From: an uncultured Rhodospirillales bacterium
GTDB lineage: Bacteria; Pseudomonadota; Alphaproteobacteria; Acetobacterales; Acetobacteraceae
Direction: 5' to 3'
NCBI GenBank assembly: GCA_903844135.1
Contig: CAIMSN010000044.1
Coordinates: 1 to 34,388 of the forward strand
Length of the DNA stretch: 34,388 nt
The notes below the pieces were generated by a model that was not told the DNA's origin, searched no databases, and saw nothing but the letters and a program-made list of their open reading frames with translations. Positions within the stretch are counted from its first letter, which is position 1; each line of letters begins with the position of its first letter. Made by a program: the position numbers and the translations under genes. Shown piece after piece: positions 1 through 8,059 of this stretch.

Positions 1-356
1 CCGGGCGGCAGCGGCTTGGCGGCGGTGAACGGCGCCGGGTTCGGCGTCGGCGGCGGCGCGTGCGTCACGGTCTGGATCGCATGCGGCGGCGGCGGCTGCT
101 CGATCTGGATGTCCGGCGGCGGAATGTAGGGCGGCGGCGGCGACACCAGGGTCGGCGGCGGCGGCGGGGGAGGCGGCGGCGGCGGCGGCGGCGGCTCCTT
201 GACGATCTTGGTGGTGATCGGCGGCTTGATCACGTCGATCACCGCGCGGCCGAGACCGTTCATCAGCGCATAGATCAGCAGCACGTGCAGCAGCACGACG
301 ATGCCGAGGCCGATGATGTGGCGCATCGGACTTCGTTGCTGTTGCGCGTAGTCCAT
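1..356 (-). CDS. tonB: TonB energy transducer, N-terminal part (cut by window edge)
   Basis: TonB links the proton-motive force harvested by ExbB-ExbD in the inner membrane to outer-membrane receptors for iron chelates and similar substrates. The visible 118 residues begin MDYAQQQRSPMRH, then one hydrophobic segment at about residues 14-30 (signal anchor), then a periplasmic stretch opening with 14 consecutive prolines (codons at 153-194) and further Pro-rich blocks. This anchor plus proline spacer is the standard TonB N-terminus. The C-terminal receptor-contacting domain lies beyond base 1. The start at 356 is preceded by a GAGGGAG ribosome-binding site about 10 nt upstream. exbB and exbD could lie further left but are not visible. 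A proline-rich membrane protein of another kind is possible but less likely. Confidence 0.8.
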   Translation of the reverse strand, partial: MDYAQQQRSPMRHIIGLGIVVLLHVLLIYALMNGLGRAVIDVIKPPITTKIVKEPPPPPPPPPPPPPPTLVSPPPPYIPPPDIQIEQPPPPHAIQTVTHAPPPTPNPAPFTAAKPLPP

Positions 357-502
357 TCAGCAAACTCCCTCGTCCTCGTCACGGACATTCGTGGTTTCGC
401 CCCTTGCGGGACGGGTACGCGCCAACGTCCTTGCACGTCTCGGGCCGACACGCATCGAGCAAGCGGTCGGAGAGCCTTGGTCGCGCGGGTCGTCGGGGCA
501 CA

Positions 503-531
503 CAGAACGGTTTAAGCCGCGGTCATGTCAA
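503..531 (-). promoter_or_regulatory. Possible promoter for tonB
   Basis: On the minus strand a perfect TTGACA -35 (526-531) is followed after 17 bases by GTTCTG (503-508), a weak -10. It would leave a leader of about 140 nt before tonB. No convincing Fur, Irr or RirA operator was found nearby. Confidence 0.25.
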
Positions 532-823
532 GAACGTTGTCCTGCCATTCGCCAAAGGCTTCTCTCGGGGCATTTTCATGGATTCTGCCCTTTTCGTAGG
601 CGTTTGAATTTTTGTGCGCTGCATCAATCGCCTGGAGCGGGAATTTCCTGTCCGTCCGGGCAGGATGGTCGGAGATGCCTATCGATTGAGCATCCGGGAA
701 GGCCGCCGGACCAGCCCGGCGGGCCGGGCCGGCGGCGGAGTCAGCCTCAGCAGGCGGCCGGATGGCGTTCGCGATGCAGGTCGGCCATGGTCTGGCGACC
801 GCCAGAGACCGCAAGAGGAAGCG
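532..823. other. Intergenic region between tonB and the glycosyltransferase
   Basis: No gene is supported here. Open frames running through it are continuations or opposite-strand shadows of the glycosyltransferase. The part at 555-620 is clearly AT-richer than its surroundings and probably holds divergent promoter signals, but no clean -35/-10 pair was found for the rightward gene. Confidence 0.5.
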
Positions 824-1801
824 ATGCCGTCCGACCCAGTCCTGCCGGTTCTCAGCGTGGTCGTGCCCTGCTTCAACGAGGCGGAGGGGCTGCCAGGGTT
901 CCACGAGCGGCTGCAGGCGGTGATGACCGCGATCGGGCTTGCCTGGGAGGTGGTCTATGTCAATGACGGCTCGCGGGACCGCACCCTGTCGGTGATCGAC
1001 CGGCTCCGGGCGGTCCCGGGCTCGGGTGCCGTCGCCTGCCTCAATCTGTCCCGCAATTTCGGCAAGGAGATCGCGCTGACCGCCGGGCTGGACCATGCGC
1101 GCGGCACCGGCGCCTGCATCGTCATCGATGCCGACCTGCAGGACCCGCCGGAGGTGATCGCCGCCCTGGTCGATGCCTGGCGAGAGGGCATCGACATGGT
1201 CTATGCGCAGCGCCGGGCCAGGCAGGGGGATAGCTGGCTGAAGCGGCTGACGGCGAAGGCGTTCTACCGGCTGATGCGCCGCATCGGCGACCGGGTGGTG
1301 ATGCCGCCCGACACCGGCGATTTCCGGCTGATCAGCCGCCGCGCGGTGAATTCCCTGCTGGCGCTGCGCGAGCGCCATCGCTTCATGAAGGGCCTGTTCG
1401 CCTGGATCGGCTACCCGGCGCGGGCGGTGCTCTACGACCGCGACCCCAGGGTCGGGGGACGCAGCAGCTTCTCCTACTGGTCGCTATGGAACTTCGCGCT
1501 GGAGGGCATCACCTCGTTCACCGTCGTGCCGCTGCGGGTGGCGACCTATATCGGCCTGCTGGTGGCGCTGTTCTCGATCGTCTATGGCGGCTTCCTGGTG
1601 ATCCGTACGCTGGCGTTCGGCAACCCGGTGCCGGGCTACCCGAGCCTGATGGCGGTGATCACCTTCCTGGGCGGGGTGCAGTTGGTCACGCTGGGCGTTG
1701 TCGGCGAATATCTCGGCCGCATCTTCAACGAGACCAAGCAGCGGCCGCTCTATGTGGTGGAGCGCTTCGAGGCCGCACGCACCGTCGGAGACCGGACCTA
1801 G
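824..1801 (+). CDS. GtrB/DPM1-like polyprenyl-phosphate glycosyltransferase (GT2)
   Basis: A 325-residue family-2 glycosyltransferase of the type that transfers a sugar from a nucleotide donor to undecaprenyl phosphate on the cytoplasmic face. The GT-A domain starts at residue 10 (SVVVPCFNEAEG). The metal-binding DADLQDPPE is at 102-110, followed by the acceptor-side GDFRL and the RHRFMKGLFAWIGY stretch. Two C-terminal transmembrane segments follow (about residues 235-265 and 275-305), as in GtrB, YfdH and ArnC relatives. The start at 824 was chosen because it has a purine-rich AGAGGAAG site and begins just before the domain. An upstream in-frame ATG at 614 would add 70 residues without homology. 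It abuts the next gene (TAG directly followed by ATG), so the two are surely cotranscribed. Confidence 0.85.
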   Translation: MPSDPVLPVLSVVVPCFNEAEGLPGFHERLQAVMTAIGLAWEVVYVNDGSRDRTLSVIDRLRAVPGSGAVACLNLSRNFGKEIALTAGLDHARGTGACIVIDADLQDPPEVIAALVDAWREGIDMVYAQRRARQGDSWLKRLTAKAFYRLMRRIGDRVVMPPDTGDFRLISRRAVNSLLALRERHRFMKGLFAWIGYPARAVLYDRDPRVGGRSSFSYWSLWNFALEGITSFTVVPLRVATYIGLLVALFSIVYGGFLVIRTLAFGNPVPGYPSLMAVITFLGGVQLVTLGVVGEYLGRIFNETKQRPLYVVERFEAARTVGDRT

Positions 1802-3751
1802 ATGCACCGCCTGCGCGACTTGCTTGCTGTCGGCCTGATCGCGGCCATCCTGGTGCCGATGTGCCTGATGGCAGCCGGCCCGGCCTGGATGAATGCCGAC
1901 ACGCCGCTGCTGGCGGTGATGTCGGAGCAGCGACTGACCCTGTTCTTCTGGGGCGCCAACCGCTTCCTGAACATCATCCCGGCCGTGGCCAGCCCGATCC
2001 ACAACCCGCTGTTCAACCTGCTGCTGCAGATCTTCCTGTTCGGCGGCAGCTTCATCGGCCTGCTGGCGCTGATCGGCCGCACCATCGCCCGGCTCGGGTT
2101 CGGCCGCACCGAACCGCTCGACCAGTGGGTCTGCTTTTCCATCCTGCTCGCCCTGTTCGTTGCCATCAGCAGCCCGTACGCCCTGCACGTCTTCATCTCC
2201 GAGGGCCAGCCTTACGGTCCGTCCGGGCTGCTCACCGGCCTCGGTCTGGCCCTGATCCTGCGTCCTGCCAGCAGCCTGCACCCCGGCAGCCTGCACCCTG
2301 GCAGACTGGTTCGCGGCTGGCGCACACCGCTCGAGCTGGTGGTGGCGACCGTCGCTCTCCTGATCGGCGGCGGGCTCAATCCCAGCCTGCTCCTCGTGTG
2401 CGGCGCTATCTGTCTGTACGCCTTCCTGGCCTTTCCGGCGCTGCGCGCCAGGGCCGTGCTGGCGCTGCTGCTGTCGTCGTCGGCGAACGGGCTGTGGCTC
2501 CTGATCGGCGCCGAGACCGCCGGCTCGTCGGACTACGGGCAGTTCGCGCAGAACGCGGTCGAGAGCAACATCCTGGCGGCCCTCGCCTTCCTGCGCCTCG
2601 CCTTCGCCGCCCCGACAGCGCTCGCCGTCCTCGTCGTCGCCGTGCTGCTCTGCCTGCCGGCTGCGCGCAGTCTCGGCGTCACCTTCCAGAACCGGCGGCG
2701 GCGGCTGGTGTTGGCCGCCTGCTGCGTCCTGTTCGCGGCTGCCTGGATCGGGCTGTTTTCGCAGAACGCCTGGGTGCTGAAGAACGGGTCGCATTTCCGC
2801 TACTTCTACCCGGCGATCCTTGTCGCCTCCGGCGTGCTGGCGCTGCCGTTCGCCTCGGCGATCCTGTCCTGGCAACCGCGCAACCGGCGGATCGCGGTGC
2901 TGCTCCTGCTGGTCGCCTGCCCGCTGATGCTCGTCGCGCCCTGGCGGCGTCTCCACGAGTTCCCGGTGTTCCAGGCGGTGTCGCAGGCCGTCGCGACCGC
3001 GGACGCGGACCGGATCCAGCTTGTGGCCGGAAGCTACTGGCAGGTCTGGCCGGCGGTGTTCCTGCTGCTGCGGCACCATGACCTCGCCTACGGCATCGAC
3101 AACGAGCGCGGCGACGTCATGAAGCCGGACATCGTCGCCCTGATCCGGCGGACCCTATCGGAACAAGGACATGTCTCCAGCCTTTGCGTCGATGCCTCGC
3201 GATCCGACTGCATCGCCCAGCTCGACACGCTCGTCGCCCTGCCGTGGCACGCGACCACCACCGCCTGCGGCGCCCGCTGCCAGGTTATCGAGAGCCGGGT
3301 CGGCCTGACGCCGCCCGACGGCGTTATCCGACTGCAGGGCGCGGACAGCAACGACGCCGGTTATATCGGCGAAGGCTGGGGCACCACCGAGCCGATCGGC
3401 CGCTGGACTCTCGGCAACAGCGCCGATCTCAGCCTGCTGCTTCCCCCGGCACTCGCCAACCACGCGCTGTCGGTGCAGATCGACGCCACCCCGTACGCCC
3501 CGGGCCGTCTCGGCCCGTCGCCATTCTCGCTGCTGGCCGACGGCACCGAGATCGCCCACTGGACGCCGGCAGCGGGCCAGGTGCATTTCGTCGCCACTAT
3601 CCCGGCCCAGCTTGCTTCAAGCCATCGCGTCCTGGAGCTCACCCTCGCCGTCGCCCGCCCGCTCACCCCCCGCCAGGGCGACGGCACCGCCGACGACCGC
3701 GCGCTCGGCCTGCTGGTGCATCAGGTCACGATCACACCGGTCGACCGATAA
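1802..3751 (+). CDS. Large polytopic membrane protein, probable partner glycosyltransferase
   Basis: This 649-residue protein has about ten hydrophobic segments in residues 1-390, followed by about 250 soluble residues. A periplasmic-side loop after the first segment contains MNADTP, the kind of acidic site seen in polyprenyl-phosphate-sugar-using GT-C enzymes such as GtrC proteins. The C-terminal part (about residues 495-640) is rich in alternating hydrophobic residues and contains a GEGWGTTEPIGRWTLG stretch, suggesting a beta-sandwich. With the GtrB-like gene directly upstream and no spacing, the likely job is to move the lipid-linked sugar onto a surface glycan. No GtrA-type flippase is next to it. 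A short 15-bp tandem duplication (2271-2300) encodes SLHPG twice. Exact function is unproven. Confidence 0.6.
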   Translation: MHRLRDLLAVGLIAAILVPMCLMAAGPAWMNADTPLLAVMSEQRLTLFFWGANRFLNIIPAVASPIHNPLFNLLLQIFLFGGSFIGLLALIGRTIARLGFGRTEPLDQWVCFSILLALFVAISSPYALHVFISEGQPYGPSGLLTGLGLALILRPASSLHPGSLHPGRLVRGWRTPLELVVATVALLIGGGLNPSLLLVCGAICLYAFLAFPALRARAVLALLLSSSANGLWLLIGAETAGSSDYGQFAQNAVESNILAALAFLRLAFAAPTALAVLVVAVLLCLPAARSLGVTFQNRRRRLVLAACCVLFAAAWIGLFSQNAWVLKNGSHFRYFYPAILVASGVLALPFASAILSWQPRNRRIAVLLLLVACPLMLVAPWRRLHEFPVFQAVSQAVATADADRIQLVAGSYWQVWPAVFLLLRHHDLAYGIDNERGDVMKPDIVALIRRTLSEQGHVSSLCVDASRSDCIAQLDTLVALPWHATTTACGARCQVIESRVGLTPPDGVIRLQGADSNDAGYIGEGWGTTEPIGRWTLGNSADLSLLLPPALANHALSVQIDATPYAPGRLGPSPFSLLADGTEIAHWTPAAGQVHFVATIPAQLASSHRVLELTLAVARPLTPRQGDGTADDRALGLLVHQVTITPVDR

Positions 3752-3761
3752 CAGCGCGTGG

Positions 3762-3795
3762 CAGCAGAGCATGCTCATCTGATCATGCTCTGCTG
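3762..3795. terminator. 12-bp perfect hairpin between convergent genes
   Basis: CAGCAGAGCATG (3762-3773) and CATGCTCTGCTG (3784-3795) are perfect inverted copies around a 10-base loop. They lie in the 47-base gap between the converging membrane-protein gene and prfB. There is no T-run on either side, so it may act as a bidirectional 3'-end stabiliser or factor-assisted terminator. Confidence 0.5.
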
Positions 3796-3798
3796 GAC

Positions 3799-4930
3799 CT
3801 ACTGCGCGCTCGCGCTCGCCTCGCTGCGGGTGGCGGTGACGCGGGCGGCCAAGGACGCGGCCATGAAATCGTCCAGCCCGCCATCCAGCACCGCGTCCGG
3901 ATTGCCCTTCTCCACGCCGGTGCGCAGGTCCTTGACCATCTGGTATGGCGCCAGCACGTAGGAGCGGATCTGGTGGCCCCAGCCGATGTCGGTCTTGCCG
4001 GCCTCGGTGATGGCGGCGGCTTCCTCGCGCTTGCGCAGCTCGGCCTCGTACAGACGCGCCTTGAGCATGCCCATGGCGGTGGCGCGGTTGCGGTGCTGCG
4101 AGCGGTCGGTCTGGCAGGCGACGATGATGCCCGACGGCATGTGGGTGATGCGGATCGCCGACTCGGTCTTGTTGACGTGCTGGCCGCCGGCGCCGGACGC
4201 GCGGAAGGTGTCGACCTTCAGGTCGCTCTCGTTGATCTCGATCTCGATGCTGTCGTCGACCACAGGATAGACCCAGACGCTGGCGAACGAGGTCTGCCGC
4301 CGGGCGGCGGAATCGAACGGGCTGATCCGCACCAGCCGGTGCACCCCGGCCTCGGTCTTGAGCCAGCCATAGGCGTTCGGGCCGCTCACCTGCAGCGTCG
4401 CGGATTTCAGCCCGGCCTGCTCGCCCTCGGAGCTTTCCATCAGCGTGATCTTGTAGCCGTGCTGCTCGGACCAGCGCGAATACATGCGCAGCAGCATCTC
4501 CGCCCAATCCTGCGCCTCGGTGCCGCCGGCGCCGGCATTGACCTCCAGGAACGCGTCGTTGGCGTCGGCCTCGCCGGACAGCAGGCTCTCGATCTCGCGT
4601 CGCTTGGCCTCGGCGGCCAGCGCCTTCAGCGTGACGACGGCATCGGCGACCATCGCCGCGTCGCCCTCCGCCTCGGCGAGCTCGGCCAGCTCCATCGCAT
4701 CGCGCACGTCGGTCTCGAGGCGCTCGACGCCCTCGACCTGGCCGGCCAGCGTGGTGCGCTCGCGCATCAGCGTCTGCGCCGCGGCGGCATCGTTCCACAG
4801 GCCCGGGTCCTCGACCCTGGCATTCAGCTCCGCGAGGCGGCCCTGGGCGACATCCCAGTCAAAGATGCCTCCTCAGCAGCGCCACCGACTGCTTGATCTG
4901 TTCGTTGAGGGCTTCGGTCTCGGCGGACAT
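3799..4930 (-). CDS. prfB: Peptide chain release factor 2, with programmed +1 frameshift
   Basis: RF2 recognises UGA and UAA stop codons and triggers peptide release in the ribosome. The gene starts at 4930 (MSAETEALNEQIKQ), reads 23 codons, then meets an in-frame TGA at 4859-4861. Shifting +1 at CTT gives LDWDVAQGRLAEL and continues to the stop at 3799, for 376 residues in all. The tripeptide anticodon motif SPF is at about residues 203-205 and the catalytic GGQ at about 248-250, almost the E. coli numbering. A caller that ignores the shift would start wrongly at an internal ATG (4767) and lose 54 residues. It lies 62 bases after mrcA on the same strand, a pairing common in alphaproteobacteria, so it is probably in that operon. 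Confidence 0.95.
4859..4873 (-). promoter_or_regulatory. prfB autoregulatory frameshift site
   Basis: Read on the minus strand, the site is AGGAGG (4868-4873), a three-base spacer CAT, the slippery CTT (4862-4864), then TGA followed by C. The internal Shine-Dalgarno sequence with exactly three bases before CTT matches the E. coli prfB signal. Low RF2 lets the ribosome slip +1 and make RF2; high RF2 terminates at the UGA. Confidence 0.93.
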
Positions 4931-4992
4931 CGCGGACTTCCGGCGTCAGGGAATGGGATCGGAGGACAAGAACGGGGACGGAACGGGCCGGC

Positions 4993-7812
4993 TCAATACA
5001 ACCCGCCCATGCCGATGTCACCCCCGGCGGGCCTCGCCTGCGGCGCAGCCGCGACCGCTCCCGGCGGCGCAGCCGCAATCGCTCCCGGCGGCGCAGCCGC
5101 GACCACACCGGGCGGGGCGCCGACCGGCGCGCCGGGCAGGCCGACATGGCCGGGGATCGCGTCGCCGGGCTGGTTCGGATTGGCCGGCGACGACAGCGCC
5201 GGCGCCGAGCCGTCGACCGAGGTGCCGGACGCGACCGGGACGGTGCCTGGACTCTCGCCGGAGATGGGGCCGGACCCCATGTCGGTCTCCGCGTCCGGCA
5301 CGTTCTCCGCGCCGGTGTCGCTGGCGCTGAGCTGCTGGCTCTGGCCGTGGCCGCTGGTGTCGAGCGCCATGCTCATGCCCGGCACCTGTCCCGGCTTGTA
5401 GGCGTCGGTATCGTCGCCGACCCGCACCACCGTCACCCCGTCCGGCACCCGGAAATCCAGCTTCGGCCGGTCTGCCAGCGCCGTCTTCATGAAATGGTTC
5501 CAGATCGGGCCGGCGACGGTGTCGCCGTCCTGCTTCTCGCCCAGGCTCTGCGGGTTGTCGAAACCGACCCAGACCACGGTCAGCAGGTTGGGCGCGAACC
5601 CGGCGAACCAGCCGTCGCGGAAATCCTGGCTGGTGCCGGTCTTGCCGGCGATCGGCTGGTCGATCCCCGCCCCCGCCTGGCGACCGGTGCCGCCGGGTCC
5701 CACCACGCCGCGCATCATCTCGATCACCTGGAACGCCGACGCGGGATCGGCGATCTGCCGCCTGGTGTCGGCCAGGACGGGCGGCTTGGACGGATCGGCG
5801 CTGCCGGTCACGCCGAGCCCGGGCGGGCGCCAGATCACGTGGCCGTCGCGATCCTGCACGTCGTCGATCAGGCTGGGGAGCACCTCCTTGCCGCCCTCGG
5901 CGATCGAGGCGTAGGCGCCGCTTTCGCGCAGCACCGTGGTCTCGACCGCGCCCAGCGCCGCCGGCAGCACCTTGGGCATCGAATCGACCTCGTGCAGGTC
6001 GATCGCCAGCTTGGCGACCTTGCTCATGCCGAGATGCGCGGCGAGCCGGATCGTCACCAGGTTGAGCGACTTCTTCAGCGCGTCGTGCAGCGAGGTCGGG
6101 CCGCCGAAGGTGAGCTCGTAATTGTTCGGATGCCAGTTGCCGTTGGAATAGGGCGCGTCCTCGAAGGTCTGCGCCGGCGAGATGCCGTCCATCATGCCGG
6201 CGAGATAGACGATCGGCTTGAACGACGAGCCGGGCTGGCGCAGCGCCTGGGTGGCGCGGTTGAACTGGCTGCTCTCGAAGCTCCAGCCGCCGACCAGCGC
6301 CAGCACCCGCCCGGTGGTGGGATCGAGACTGACCAGCGCCCCCTCCACCTGCGGGATCTGCCGCAGCGCCACCGGCGCCGCCGGCTTGTCCGCATCCGGC
6401 TCGACCATCAGCACGTCGCCGGCCCGCACCGACTTGTACACGTGCATCCAGGACAGGTCCTCGCCGCGCAGCGATCCGGTGTGCGGCGCCGGCAGGCCGC
6501 CGGACGACGCCGCGCCATCGAGCCAGCCGATCTCGCCGGACGCGGACAGCACCACCGCCAGGCGCCATTCGGGCAGCATGCCGGGCGGGCGCGCGACCTG
6601 GGCCAGCGCCGCCTCCCAGCTCTCGTCGGCCGGGGTGCCGCGACGATGCGGCCGGCCGATCCCGGCCAGATGCGTCACCGCGCCACGCCAGCCGCCATGC
6701 AGACGGTCGTAATGCATCAGCCCCTGCCGGACGTCGCGGGTGGCCTCGTCCTGCAGCTTCGGGTCCAGGCTGGTCTGCACCACCAGCCCGCCCTGCATGG
6801 TCTGGTTCTGGCCGTAGCGGTCGACCAGCTCGCGGCGGACCTCCTCGGAGAACCATTCCGAGCCGGGCACCGGGCCGGGCCGGGTAAAGGATTGCGGGAT
6901 CAGCGGCTCCGCCTTGGCCGCCGCGGCGGCGGCCGGGGTGATGGCGTGGATCTCGACCATGTTGTCGAGCACCAGGTCGCGCCGCGCCTTCGCCGCCTCC
7001 GGGAAGCGGTAGGGGTTGTAGTTGGTCGGCGATTTCGGCAGCGCGCCGAGGAAGGCGGCCTCGGCGTCGTCGAGCTGGTCGAGCGGCTTGTCGAAATAGG
7101 TCTGGGCGGCGGCGGTGATGCCGTAGGCGCCGGCGCCGAGATAGATCTCGTTCAGGTAGATCTCGAGGATCCGCTCCTTCGACAGGGTCTGCTCGATCCG
7201 CATCGCCAGGATCGCCTCCTTGGCCTTGCGGTCGAAGGTGCGGGCGTTGGAGCCCAGCAGCATGATGCGCGCCACCTGCTGGGTGATGGTCGAGGCGCCG
7301 ATCGGGCGGCGCTTGTGGAAATACTCCAGGTCGGTCAGGGCGGCGCGCAGGATCGCCAACGGATCGACACCGCCATGGGTGTAGAAATTGCGATCCTCGG
7401 TGGCGATGAACGCCGCCTTCACCCGGTCCGGGATCGCGGTGTACGGCACGAACAGGCGCCGCTCGGCGGCGAGCTCGGCGATCACCCGCCCGTCGCCGGC
7501 ATAGATCCGGCTCATCACCGGCGGCTGGTAGGTGCGCAGCACGCCGACCGTCGGCAGGTCGCCGGTCAGCGCGTCGTATTTGCGCCACACCACCAGAGAA
7601 CCGACCGCGCCGACCAGCAGCACCACCGCCAGCGATCCGCCGGCCAGCGTCCGCACCACGCGGAAGCGCGGCCGGCCGGGCGGGCGCGGCCGGCCGGGCG
7701 TACGCGGGCCGGGTCCGCCGCCGGGAGTCGAGCGGGCGGCGGCGTCGCCTGGGGCGAGGGGCGGTCCCGCGGTGAGGCCGGGTCGCTGCGGAACATGGTC
7801 GGGGCCGTTCAT
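4993..7812 (-). CDS. mrcA: Penicillin-binding protein 1A, bifunctional peptidoglycan synthase
   Basis: PBP1A polymerises glycan strands from lipid II and cross-links them in the periplasm. The 939 residues comprise a Pro/Gly/Arg-rich cytoplasmic tail (1-52), a membrane anchor (about 54-77), a GT51 transglycosylase, an intervening domain and a transpeptidase. In the GT51 part, E139-D140 lie in EDRNFYTHGGVD, GASTITQQVAR is at 172-182, and the third motif runs about 196-226. In the transpeptidase, the serine nucleophile S529 is in SSFK, the SLN motif is at 582-584 and KTGT at 724-727. A low-complexity C-terminal extension of roughly 110 residues ends in three PPGxxAAA octads encoded by 24-bp repeats (5042-5113). 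The start at 7812 is the first ATG of the frame. prfB follows on the same strand. Confidence 0.95.
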   Translation of the reverse strand: MNGPDHVPQRPGLTAGPPLAPGDAAARSTPGGGPGPRTPGRPRPPGRPRFRVVRTLAGGSLAVVLLVGAVGSLVVWRKYDALTGDLPTVGVLRTYQPPVMSRIYAGDGRVIAELAAERRLFVPYTAIPDRVKAAFIATEDRNFYTHGGVDPLAILRAALTDLEYFHKRRPIGASTITQQVARIMLLGSNARTFDRKAKEAILAMRIEQTLSKERILEIYLNEIYLGAGAYGITAAAQTYFDKPLDQLDDAEAAFLGALPKSPTNYNPYRFPEAAKARRDLVLDNMVEIHAITPAAAAAAKAEPLIPQSFTRPGPVPGSEWFSEEVRRELVDRYGQNQTMQGGLVVQTSLDPKLQDEATRDVRQGLMHYDRLHGGWRGAVTHLAGIGRPHRRGTPADESWEAALAQVARPPGMLPEWRLAVVLSASGEIGWLDGAASSGGLPAPHTGSLRGEDLSWMHVYKSVRAGDVLMVEPDADKPAAPVALRQIPQVEGALVSLDPTTGRVLALVGGWSFESSQFNRATQALRQPGSSFKPIVYLAGMMDGISPAQTFEDAPYSNGNWHPNNYELTFGGPTSLHDALKKSLNLVTIRLAAHLGMSKVAKLAIDLHEVDSMPKVLPAALGAVETTVLRESGAYASIAEGGKEVLPSLIDDVQDRDGHVIWRPPGLGVTGSADPSKPPVLADTRRQIADPASAFQVIEMMRGVVGPGGTGRQAGAGIDQPIAGKTGTSQDFRDGWFAGFAPNLLTVVWVGFDNPQSLGEKQDGDTVAGPIWNHFMKTALADRPKLDFRVPDGVTVVRVGDDTDAYKPGQVPGMSMALDTSGHGQSQQLSASDTGAENVPDAETDMGSGPISGESPGTVPVASGTSVDGSAPALSSPANPNQPGDAIPGHVGLPGAPVGAPPGVVAAAPPGAIAAAPPGAVAAAPQARPAGGDIGMGGLY
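5042..5113 (-). repeat. Three 24-bp tandem repeats in the 3' end of mrcA
   Basis: Units at 5042-5065, 5066-5089 and 5090-5113 share the core GGCGCAGCCGC and differ by a few bases. They encode alanine/proline octads in the disordered tail of PBP1A. The in-frame unit length means copy-number change would not disrupt the enzyme. Confidence 0.85.
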
Positions 7813-7912
7813 GCCGGGCTGTTTACCACCGGGCCGCGCGGTCGTCGCCCCTCGCCTGCACCGGGCAGGCCCGGCCGGAGCGCGGTTTGCCGCATTGAAA
7901 TCGTCCGGTCAT

Positions 7913-7951
7913 CTTTACATGGTTTTCCAAGACGCCATTCAATTTGTAAAG
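7913..7951. promoter_or_regulatory. Inverted repeat upstream of aceA
   Basis: CTTTACA (7913-7919) and TGTAAAG (7945-7951) are perfect inverted half-sites 25 bases apart, in a stretch far richer in A and T than its surroundings. They lie upstream of the candidate aceA promoter, where an activator or looping regulator could bind. The regulator is unknown. Confidence 0.3.
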
Positions 7952-7988
7952 GTTTTTACTGGTTTCTGGACTTTGACGGCGGCGAACC

Positions 7989-8018
7989 CTGACAAGAACT
8001 CGCGCGTTGGACTATCCT
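7989..8018 (+). promoter_or_regulatory. Candidate aceA promoter
   Basis: CTGACA (7989-7994) is separated by 18 bases from TATCCT (8013-8018). This would put the transcript start near 8025, about 35 nt before the aceA ATG. The match is moderate. Confidence 0.35.
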
Positions 8019-8059
8019 GATCACCTTACCGTCGTCCACCGATAGCCAAGATCGAGATC

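Noticed and set aside
4767-4930. Frameshift in prfB as a sequencing error or pseudogene
   Set aside because: The exact AGGAGG-CAT-CTT-TGA-C signal is the known programmed site.
5146-7992. 948-codon rightward frame opposite mrcA
   Set aside because: It is an antisense shadow; mrcA on the other strand has every expected motif.
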